From Candidatus Woesearchaeota archaeon (lineage in GTDB: Archaea > Nanobdellota > Nanobdellia > Pacearchaeales > GW2011-AR1): a stretch of 21,997 bases of DNA. Each line of letters starts with the position of its first letter. Within the stretch, counting starts at the first letter, position 1. Below the pieces are notes generated by a model. It was not told where the DNA came from. It was given only the letters and a program-made list of their open reading frames with translations, and made no database searches. The position numbers and the translations under genes are program-made. Of this stretch, positions 14,470-20,935 are shown piece by piece. The DNA lies in NCBI GenBank assembly GCA_012798335.1, contig JAAZNJ010000024.1, positions 1 to 21,997 on the forward strand. Reading direction: 5' to 3'.

Positions 14470-15210
14470 ATGATAAAAAGGTTAGAAAAAATATCAACAG
14501 GAAGCTATGACTTAAACAAATGGCTTTATGGGGGTTATGAAAGAGGGATAATAACCATGATAGTTGGACCTCCTGGAAGTGGAAAAACAAATTTTGTTCT
14601 TTTAGCAGCAGCAAGTCAAGCAAAAAAAGAGAAAAAAGTATTGTTTATAGATAGTGAAGGCGGATTTTCCCCAGACAGGATAAAACAAATAGGAAAAGAA
14701 GATTATGAAAAAATTTTAAAAAATATTTTTTTAATTGAAATAAGAAATTTTGAAGAACAAAAAGAAACAATAAAAAGTTTAGAAAAACAACTTCAAAAAA
14801 ATGAATTTGACTTAATAGTTATAGATAGTATGGCAATGCTTTATCGTTTAGAATTAGCTCAGGCTTCTTATGAAGAAAAAGATAAAGAAAAAGTAAAAAG
14901 GATAAACAAAGATATAGTAGAACAAATGAAAATTCTTTCAGAAATTGCAAGAAGAGAAAAAATAGCAATTCTTATAACAAATCAAGTTTATCAAGATTTT
15001 TTATCAAAAGAAGAGATAGAAAAAGGAGTAGAAAAAGAAACATATATTGTAGGAGGAGATTTATTTCAATACTGGAGCAAATGTATCATAGAGTTAAAAA
15101 ATGAGAAAGGAAAAAGAAAAGCTTTTTTATTAAAGCATAGAAGTCTCCCTCAAAAAGAAATATCTTTTGAGATAAAAAATGAAGGAATAATTAAGAGAGG
15201 ATGGGTTTAA
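14470..15210 (+). CDS. radB: DNA repair and recombination protein RadB
   Basis: This 246-aa RecA-superfamily protein has the N-terminal STGSYDLNKWLYGGYERG that opens RadB and RadA cores. It has Walker A GPPGSGKT (33-40), Walker B DLIVIDS (114-120), and a later region ILITNQVYQ. It lacks the N-terminal helix-hairpin-helix domain of RadA, as RadB does. RadB is an archaeal RadA paralogue that assists recombination and binds DNA and ATP with weak hydrolysis. Seven bases separate it from the following membrane-protein gene, and an Nre repair gene follows that, so a repair-related operon is possible. Confidence 0.93.
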   Translation: MIKRLEKISTGSYDLNKWLYGGYERGIITMIVGPPGSGKTNFVLLAAASQAKKEKKVLFIDSEGGFSPDRIKQIGKEDYEKILKNIFLIEIRNFEEQKETIKSLEKQLQKNEFDLIVIDSMAMLYRLELAQASYEEKDKEKVKRINKDIVEQMKILSEIARREKIAILITNQVYQDFLSKEEIEKGVEKETYIVGGDLFQYWSKCIIELKNEKGKRKAFLLKHRSLPQKEISFEIKNEGIIKRGWV

Positions 15211-15217
15211 AATAAAG

Positions 15218-15697
15218 ATGTATAAAAATCTTGAAAGAAGAGTTGAGAAAAGAAATGAAAAAAAATCCTTTTTAAATTTTAATAAAGAATTAATTTTTGG
15301 AGAGATAGGTGCTGTTTTTGGAGCAAATTTTTTAAGTTTGTCTTTATCTCATATATATTCTTCATCAAAGATTATTCCATTTGTTGCGGTGGTAGGTGCA
15401 CTTTTAGGGTCTAGTCTATTTTGGGTAATATTAAGAGTTTATGATCAAACAAGAGAAAGATATTTTTCAATGAAAAAATTTTCTTCAGATCTTCTTTATT
15501 TTAGCCCAGTGGCATTTATAATCTCTTTATTAACTTATTACCCCTCCATCTTCTTGATTTCTCGTTATTTTTTGATACATAAAAGGTTCGGCATATTTCC
15601 CGTTTTTGTCTCCCAGATTTTAGGATTTTCATTTTTTTTAATTTTAATAAATATATATCGTTTTTTACTTATCAAAATGAAAAATAAAAGATTATAA
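15218..15697 (+). CDS. Uncharacterised four-helix membrane protein
   Basis: This 159-aa protein has a basic N-terminus (about 20 residues rich in Lys, Arg and Glu) followed by about four hydrophobic segments: near 29-48, 52-75, 88-116 and 124-150. No catalytic motif is evident. Positive residues at both ends suggest both termini are cytoplasmic. It sits 7 bases after radB and 30 bases before the Nre gene in the same direction, so co-transcription is likely. A link to repair is not obvious from sequence. Confidence 0.7.
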   Translation: MYKNLERRVEKRNEKKSFLNFNKELIFGEIGAVFGANFLSLSLSHIYSSSKIIPFVAVVGALLGSSLFWVILRVYDQTRERYFSMKKFSSDLLYFSPVAFIISLLTYYPSIFLISRYFLIHKRFGIFPVFVSQILGFSFFLILINIYRFLLIKMKNKRL

Positions 15698-15727
15698 CTT
15701 TTTTAATAAGATAAAATATGAAAGAAG

Positions 15728-16945
15728 ATGGGAAAAGATAAAGATATAAGATTTGAAAAAGTAAAAAAAGAAACAGAGATTAATTTTAAAAATAAAGAAT
15801 TTGAAAAAATTTCATATTTAGATACAAATTCTCCACCAAGTGTTTTTATCGGAAGTAAATTAAAATATCCACAAGTGAATATTGGTATTTTAAGCCCATT
15901 TAAAAAAGAAGAAAATTCTTGGATGTATGATAATCCTAGATATTGGGCAGAAAATGAACTTAACATTTCTGATGTCTTAAATTTTAGAAATAATCTTGTG
16001 AACTCAAGGTTTAAGTCTAATGTCAAATCTGATTCAAGCAATAAAAAGTTTGTAGAGATAGCTAAGGAGATAGCAATTTCTTCTAACCAAGTAGATTTAG
16101 AAATAAAACTTAAGAATAAGATGAAGCAAATAGAATCAAAAGACAAGGTTCTTATTCCTCATGGAGTAAATGCAAGTTTAGAAGATGCAAAAATCGTAGG
16201 AAATTTAAAAGTAGAAAAGAAAGTAGACTCAGTAATAAATGACGAGTTAAAAACAACAGAAGCTATTGATATTCTAAATAAATCAGGAATAAATGAATAT
16301 TCTATAAGCAAAATATTAAGTGTTGGTGTTTTAGGATTAAAAAAGAATAAAAAATTTGTTCCAACAAGATGGAGTATAACTGCCACAGATGATATAATTG
16401 GAAAAAAATTAATAGAAAAAATTAAAGATTATAAAATAATTGAAGATTATGAACTCCATTTTGGAGAATTTTTAGGTAATCAATATATAGTTATGTTATT
16501 CCCAGATATCTGGGAATATGAATTATTTGAAATTTATCTCCCAAAAAGTTCTTGGAATCCTTCTGATAGAATAAAAGCTTCAACAGATTATGAAGGAAAT
16601 TCTGGAAGAAAAGAATATGCTTATGAAACTGCAGGAGGTTATTACGCTTCAAGGCTTCCTATTTTGAGTTATTTAGAATCAATAAAAAGGCAAGCTTCAA
16701 TTTTAGTTATAAGAATAGAAACTCCAAGTTATTGGGCTCCTTTAGGTGTTTGGGTTGTTAGAGAAAGTGTAAAAAAGGCAATGAAAAAGAATATAAAATT
16801 TTCAGATGAAAAAGAATTTATTGATAATTCTATAAAAATTGCGAAGATAAAATACAATTTGGATATCTCATTTTTAATAAGAAAAAGCAAGATAATCCAC
16901 AAAAAAAAGGAACAAAAAAAGTTAAATGATTTTTTTAAAAATTAA
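15728..16945 (+). CDS. Nre-family DNA repair protein with C-terminal PIP box
   Basis: This 405-aa protein matches the archaeal Nre (NreA/NreB) family. It has SPPSVFIGSKLKYPQVNIGILSP near the N-terminus, the middle segment VPTRWSITATDD, and the C-terminal region with SYLESIKRQASILVIRIETPSYWAPLGVWVVRE. The last ten residues are QKKLNDFFKN, a perfect PCNA-interacting peptide (Gln396, Leu399, Phe402, Phe403). NreA proteins act in DNA damage repair and bind PCNA through this motif. The N-terminal cysteine zinc motif of many members is absent. An in-frame TGA only 7-9 bases upstream of the ATG fixes the start, so the motif has not been missed. Confidence 0.88.
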   Translation: MGKDKDIRFEKVKKETEINFKNKEFEKISYLDTNSPPSVFIGSKLKYPQVNIGILSPFKKEENSWMYDNPRYWAENELNISDVLNFRNNLVNSRFKSNVKSDSSNKKFVEIAKEIAISSNQVDLEIKLKNKMKQIESKDKVLIPHGVNASLEDAKIVGNLKVEKKVDSVINDELKTTEAIDILNKSGINEYSISKILSVGVLGLKKNKKFVPTRWSITATDDIIGKKLIEKIKDYKIIEDYELHFGEFLGNQYIVMLFPDIWEYELFEIYLPKSSWNPSDRIKASTDYEGNSGRKEYAYETAGGYYASRLPILSYLESIKRQASILVIRIETPSYWAPLGVWVVRESVKKAMKKNIKFSDEKEFIDNSIKIAKIKYNLDISFLIRKSKIIHKKKEQKKLNDFFKN

Positions 16946-16972
16946 AAAAAGGAAGGGGAAATTTTAATCCCC
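16944..16972 (-). terminator. Hairpin plus T-run terminating the tiny lysine-rich gene
   Basis: On the minus strand, GGGGA-TTAAAATT-TCCCC (16955-16972) is followed by TTCC and seven Ts (16944-16950). The hairpin is about 50 nt downstream of the stop codon at 17021. Archaeal termination relies mainly on the T-run; the GC stem is conspicuous in this AT-rich DNA. Confidence 0.5.
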
Positions 16973-17020
16973 TAATATTTAAAAATAAAAAATAAAAAAA
17001 TTAGGAAAAATTATTTCTCC

Positions 17021-17071
17021 TTACTTTTTTTTCTTTGTTGTTTTTTTAGCTGCTTTCTTTTTAGCTGCCAT
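17021..17071 (-). CDS. Very small lysine/alanine-rich basic peptide (16 aa)
   Basis: The predicted peptide is MAAKKKAAKKTTKKKK, followed by TAA. The case for translation is the leader. AAGGAGGTGATT (17076-17087) is a perfect complement to the anti-Shine-Dalgarno end of 16S rRNA, with GGAGG nine bases before the ATG. A TATA-like element (about 17121-17130) lies further upstream, and a hairpin plus T-run follows, so this looks like a complete monocistronic unit. The composition resembles the lysine/alanine tails of histone H1-like proteins and would bind nucleic acid or acidic surfaces. I cannot assign a function. Alternatives are a regulatory leader peptide with no downstream gene, or an sRNA. 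It lies between convergent nre and topA. Confidence 0.55.
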   Translation of the reverse strand: MAAKKKAAKKTTKKKK

Positions 17072-17075
17072 ATTT

Positions 17076-17087
17076 AATCACCTCCTT
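17076..17087 (-). promoter_or_regulatory. Perfect Shine-Dalgarno sequence of the 16-aa gene
   Basis: AAGGAGGTGATT on the minus strand is the strongest Shine-Dalgarno I see before any start codon in the window. Most other genes here are leaderless or have weak sites. Confidence 0.75.
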
Positions 17088-17210
17088 ATCAATTATAATA
17101 ATTTATTTAATGTTAATAAGTATTTAAATTTATTTATTTTTTAAGAAAAAATTTTTGGATAGATATAATTTTATCAGATTTTATCGACGGAGAAATTTTT
17201 TTAAAATTTT

Positions 17211-19529
17211 TTAGTTTTGGTTTAGATTTTTTTTATAATTTTCTATTCTTTCTTTATTTGTCTCGCATTCTGGATTAAAACAAAATATCCAAGGTTTTTT
17301 TCCTTTTTTTAATAGTATAAGCATTGGGAATCCACAATGCTCACAAATCTTGTCTGTTTTTTTAATTAAACCGTTTGGAGGTAAGGAATAAGTGTTTTTA
17401 CATTCAGGATAATTATCGCAGGCTACAAAATATTTTTTATTTTTTTTAGAATAAGTTATTTTTAAGTATCCTTTTTTACATTTTGGACAAAGCATAAGTT
17501 TATTGTCTTCTTTTTCTTTTTCCCAAGATTTTTCCTCTGCATCAAGTAATTCCTTTCCTATTTTTAATAAATTTGTATTAAATTCTTGGATTATTTGAGT
17601 AATAGAAGATTTAGCTTCTTCAATAATCTTTTCTTGTTTTTCAAAAAGATTTTTTTTGGAACTCAAGATTTGGTCAATTTCTTTTTCAAAATTTCTTGTT
17701 AATTCTTCACTAATTATTTCTTTAGAATATTTTTCTAAAGTGTCTATAAGAGAGATTCCTAAGGGCGTAGCTTCTATACTTTTCTCTTTTATATAACCTC
17801 TATCATATAATGTCTCTATTATCGCCGCTCTTGTGGCTTTAGTTCCAAGATTTCTCTTTTCTAATTCAGAAACAAGAGAAGCAGGGGAATATCTTTTTGG
17901 GGGTTGAGTCTCTTTCTCTTCTTTTTTTAAATCTATAATTTTTACCAATCCATCTATATCAGGCAATTCTAATTCTTTAATTTTATAAGGGTAGATTTGA
18001 AGCCAACCTTTTGTTTTTATTTCACTCCCTTTAGCAGAAAATAAGAGATTATTTCCTAGTTCTTTAATATCTAAGGGAATGCTGATAGTTTTTATGTCAA
18101 TGATTGCATTTTCACAAAATAAAGAGATAAATCTTTTAACAATAAGATTATATAATTTTTCCTCATCTTCATTCATCATTTGAAATTCTCCTGTTGGATA
18201 AATAGAGGGGTGAGCAGGATCAGAATGTTTACCCTCAACAGGTTTTTCTCTTTTTATTAATGAAGAAAAATTAAATTTTTTATTTAATTTTTCTATAATC
18301 GTTTTATAATCTATAGAAGAGGGAAGTTTTTGACTAGATGTTCTTGGATAAGAGATTAATCCATTTAAATATAAAGATTGAGCTATTTGTAAGGTTCTAG
18401 CAGGAGTAAAACCATAAAGTCTATAACTCTCAAGTTGAAGCTCTGTAAGATTAAATGGGGGATTTGGTTCTAAAATATCTTGTTTTTTTGATGTATAAAT
18501 ATTGACTTCTTTATTTAAAAGACTATCAAAAAAGATTAAATCTTTAGGATTAAAAATATCTTTATTTAGTTTAAAATCAATTTCTTTATTTTTGTCTATG
18601 TTAATTATTATTTGCCAATATTTTTTATGGATAAATTCATTGATTTGTTTTTCTTTTTTTACAACAAGATTAAGTGTTGGTCCTTGCACTCTACCTATTG
18701 ACATTTTTTTGAATCTTCCTGCTTCTTTAACAGCTCTCATTAATGCTCTTGAAAGGTTAATTCCATAAAACCAATCCAAGTAATGTCTTGACTCTCCTGC
18801 AATAGCTTGACCAAAATTGATATTTTTTTCTTTATTTTCATAAGATTCATTAATCTCTTTATTTGTTAAAGTTGAAAATTTCATTCTTTTAGCGTTTTCT
18901 TGACCACAAAGGAATCTAATTATATTATACCCTATAACCTCCCCTTCAATATCATAATCAGTAGCTATTGTAATTTCAGAAGCTTCTTTTGCTAATTTTA
19001 ATATTGTATCATAATATTTTTTAGTAAAATCTCCTTTTTTTAATAAATAATTTGGAAACCAGGAAATATCAAATGTAGGAATTTCTACTTTTTTATTTAT
19101 CTGCCCTAAAGAAAATAAATGACCAACAGCACATGCAACAAAAATTTTTTTATCATTTCTTTTAACTTCGTAATAAGGGATATTATTAAAAGAAAGTTTT
19201 TTAGATTTTCCTAAAGATTCTGCTATCTTTAATGCTGCTTGAGGTTTCTCTGTTATTATTAGTTCATATCCTCCTTCTTTTAATTTTATTTTGGGGATTT
19301 TATATTCTATTTTTGTTATTTTTTTACTATCTTTTTTTATAGGAATATTTTTATTTTTTTTAAGAGAATTTTTTATTTTTTTATTAGGAAAATTTCCTTG
19401 AACTAAAGTTTCAACTTTTAGTTGTTTTTGTTTATACTCTTTTTCAACAGCAAATTTTAAATTATCTTCGTCAATAGGAAAAAAATTTTCAACAATTTTT
19501 TCTTCTCTTGATTTTTTTTGTTTTCTCAT
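17211..19529 (-). CDS. topA: DNA topoisomerase I (type IA) with N-terminal extension
   Basis: This 772-aa protein relaxes negative supercoils by single-strand passage. The Toprim domain begins near residue 88 (YELIITEKPQAA) and contains the acidic triad in ATDYDIEGEVIG (Asp191, Asp193, Glu195). The catalytic tyrosine is Tyr394 in LISYPRTSS. Two C4 zinc fingers close the protein (about 683-755: CPKC...CDNYPEC and CEHC...CFNPEC). The first 87 residues precede the Toprim domain, where archaeal TopA proteins usually start. They are lysine-rich and look partly disordered. A TATA box at 19551-19560, 27 nt upstream of the ATG, supports the long start. It follows the phosphoesterase gene on the same strand after 75 bp. 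Confidence 0.95.
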   Translation of the reverse strand: MRKQKKSREEKIVENFFPIDEDNLKFAVEKEYKQKQLKVETLVQGNFPNKKIKNSLKKNKNIPIKKDSKKITKIEYKIPKIKLKEGGYELIITEKPQAALKIAESLGKSKKLSFNNIPYYEVKRNDKKIFVACAVGHLFSLGQINKKVEIPTFDISWFPNYLLKKGDFTKKYYDTILKLAKEASEITIATDYDIEGEVIGYNIIRFLCGQENAKRMKFSTLTNKEINESYENKEKNINFGQAIAGESRHYLDWFYGINLSRALMRAVKEAGRFKKMSIGRVQGPTLNLVVKKEKQINEFIHKKYWQIIINIDKNKEIDFKLNKDIFNPKDLIFFDSLLNKEVNIYTSKKQDILEPNPPFNLTELQLESYRLYGFTPARTLQIAQSLYLNGLISYPRTSSQKLPSSIDYKTIIEKLNKKFNFSSLIKREKPVEGKHSDPAHPSIYPTGEFQMMNEDEEKLYNLIVKRFISLFCENAIIDIKTISIPLDIKELGNNLLFSAKGSEIKTKGWLQIYPYKIKELELPDIDGLVKIIDLKKEEKETQPPKRYSPASLVSELEKRNLGTKATRAAIIETLYDRGYIKEKSIEATPLGISLIDTLEKYSKEIISEELTRNFEKEIDQILSSKKNLFEKQEKIIEEAKSSITQIIQEFNTNLLKIGKELLDAEEKSWEKEKEDNKLMLCPKCKKGYLKITYSKKNKKYFVACDNYPECKNTYSLPPNGLIKKTDKICEHCGFPMLILLKKGKKPWIFCFNPECETNKERIENYKKNLNQN

Positions 19530-19550
19530 AATTCAATCTATTAAAAAGAC

Positions 19551-19560
19551 TATTTATAAG
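19551..19560 (-). promoter_or_regulatory. TATA box of topA
   Basis: CTTATAAATA on the minus strand is centred about 27 nt from the topA ATG at 19529. This predicts a leaderless message and fixes the extended N-terminus. Confidence 0.6.
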
Positions 19561-19604
19561 TTTTTAATATAAAAATAAAGGAAATAAAAAAGAAATTAAA
19601 AAAG

Positions 19605-20216
19605 TTAAATCTCAAATATTTTTTCTTTTTTTGAAACATTTATTATTTTGGTTTTATTAAATTGTTCTTCTAATCCTCCAACCTCGTGCAAATGTGCAGA
19701 TATTAAAAAATCAGGTTTAAATTCTTTTAAAGCTTTATATACATCTTCACTTCCTTCTATTCCTGTAATTTTTTCTGATTTTCCTCCTTTATGATGCATA
19801 TGTGTAACCATAATCTTTTTTGTAGATTCTTTTATTTGAGAATAACCTTTTTTTAAAAGAGAAAAGATTTCATTTTCATGAGTAAAATAAGGCCCAACAT
19901 CTGCCAATCCTGCACCAAAAATTCCTAAATCTCCTTTTTTAAAAGAATTCCCATGTATATTTTTTATCTGATAAATTTCACTTAAATAATTTATTAATTC
20001 ATTTGATTCATGATTTCCAGGAATTATTAAGACATCTTTTTTTGTTTTTACTAAAGGCCCAATTAAATCCCTGAAAGAGATTTCAAAGAAAGTTAAATCT
20101 CCTGCAATTATTATTAAATCAACTTTTTCTTTTATTGCTTTTTCTGCTAATTTTTTAACTAACCCTTTATCTCCGTGGATATCCCCTATAGCCATGATTT
20201 TTGTTTTTTTTGACAT
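19605..20216 (-). CDS. Calcineurin-like metallophosphoesterase
   Basis: This 203-aa protein has the metal-ligand motifs of the family in order: GDIHG (11-15, Asp12 and His14), AGD (38-40), GNHE (67-70), a later THMHH (about 138-142), and AHLH near residue 174 in place of the usual GHxH. All ligands for a two-metal centre are present. It is a small soluble phosphoesterase of the YfcE/MPP class; the substrate is unknown. Its promoter appears to be the minus-strand TTTATAAAC at about 20255-20264, leaving a short leader. Its closeness to topA may reflect read-through rather than function. Confidence 0.88.
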   Translation of the reverse strand: MSKKTKIMAIGDIHGDKGLVKKLAEKAIKEKVDLIIIAGDLTFFEISFRDLIGPLVKTKKDVLIIPGNHESNELINYLSEIYQIKNIHGNSFKKGDLGIFGAGLADVGPYFTHENEIFSLLKKGYSQIKESTKKIMVTHMHHKGGKSEKITGIEGSEDVYKALKEFKPDFLISAHLHEVGGLEEQFNKTKIINVSKKEKIFEI

Positions 20217-20254
20217 TGTAACTTATAAAAAGATAAGATAAATAATTTTTAATG

Positions 20255-20264
20255 TTTATAAAAT
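20255..20264 (-). promoter_or_regulatory. TATA box of the metallophosphoesterase gene
   Basis: The minus strand carries GATTTTATAAAC about 40-48 nt upstream of the ATG at 20216. This predicts a leader of roughly 20 nt. Confidence 0.4.
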
Positions 20265-20282
20265 CTTTGTGTGGCAACTATA

Positions 20283-20319
20283 AAGTAGGTACTTCCAAAA
20301 GATTTAAAAGGATAGTATC
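20283..20319 (+). promoter_or_regulatory. Promoter and possible operator of the 88-aa winged-helix gene
   Basis: TATA-like GATTTAAAAG (20301-20310) is flanked by two small palindromes: AAGTA-GG-TACTT (20283-20294) upstream and GATA-G-TATC (20311-20319) directly downstream. Such placement would suit autoregulation by the winged-helix protein that follows. Function is inferred. Confidence 0.35.
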
Positions 20320-20348
20320 ATCTGAATATATACATTTCAAAAGATAAA

Positions 20349-20615
20349 ATGAAAAACAACTTTGATATCTTTTTTAGAAGGAAGCCAGCTTTAATGTTGG
20401 TTTCTTTGAAGAAAAACACAAGAGTTAGATATGGCAGTGTTCTTGCAAAAGAAGTAGACTGCACCTATAGCCATGCAGTAAAAATTTTACAAACCTTAGA
20501 AGAATTAAAACTAGTTTCTTTTGAAAAAAGAGGGCGGATAAAAGTAATACAACTTACAAAGAAAGGAAAAGATGTTGCTGATGCTATAGAAAATATACAA
20601 AAATTAATTGAATAA
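20349..20615 (+). CDS. Small winged-helix DNA-binding protein
   Basis: This 88-aa protein is a single winged helix-turn-helix of the MarR/ArsR-like class. Helices at about 11-20 and 28-37 (YGSVLAKEVDCTYSHAVK) lead to a recognition helix, SHAVKILQTLEELKLV. A beta wing follows (FEKRGRIKVIQLTKKG), and then a C-terminal helix (KDVADAIENIQKLI). There is no ligand or membrane domain. Such minimal wHTH proteins are common local regulators in archaea. The gene stands alone, divergent from the metallophosphoesterase, with short palindromes around its TATA box. The target is unknown, possibly itself or the neighbouring divergent gene. Confidence 0.8.
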   Translation: MKNNFDIFFRRKPALMLVSLKKNTRVRYGSVLAKEVDCTYSHAVKILQTLEELKLVSFEKRGRIKVIQLTKKGKDVADAIENIQKLIE

Positions 20616-20763
20616 AATTAATTAAAATAATTAAACTGCCCGACTAAAATATTTTTATTATTTATAAATATATTTTTATAATTAAATTATAAATAAAAAA
20701 TAATTCTTAAAATGATCTTTACCTCTAAGATTCAAAATTATAGAGATTTAAAGGATTATAAAA

Positions 20764-20838
20764 TGACCTCGAGGGGATTTGAACCCCCGACACCCAGATT
20801 AAGAGTCTGGTGCTCTAACCAGGCTGAGCTACGAGGCC
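20764..20838 (-). tRNA. tRNA-Lys (anticodon CTT)
   Basis: The minus strand folds as a full cloverleaf. Acceptor GGCCTCG pairs with CGAGGTC (one G-T pair), with discriminator A. D-arm GCTC...GAGC has loop AGCCTGGTTA. Anticodon stem CCAGA/TCTGG holds loop CTCTTAA, anticodon CTT. The T-arm GGGGG-TTCAAAT-CCCCT closes the fold. CCA is not encoded and no intron is seen. It lies between the winged-helix gene and aspS. The 148 bp between 20615 and the tRNA are AT-rich and show no gene. Confidence 0.96.
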
Positions 20839-20935
20839 TTATATCATTTAGATATAATTAGAGAATTAGTTATCTTTTAAATTTTTTTAATTTTTAGATA
20901 TATTTTATTACAAAAAGATAATTAAACAAAATCAA

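Noticed and set aside
17001..17032. AGGA...TCCT plus eight Ts as a terminator for nre
   Set aside because: The stem is only four base pairs, and the T-run is the complement of lysine codons of the tiny gene.
17472..18768. Antisense open frames within topA (for example 18502-18768)
   Set aside because: They lie opposite conserved topoisomerase coding sequence, with no start signals or recognisable product.
20658..20696. AT-only inverted repeat TTATTTATAA / TTATAAATAA downstream of the winged-helix gene
   Set aside because: It contains only A and T in very AT-rich DNA and is expected by chance; no supporting terminator or gene context.
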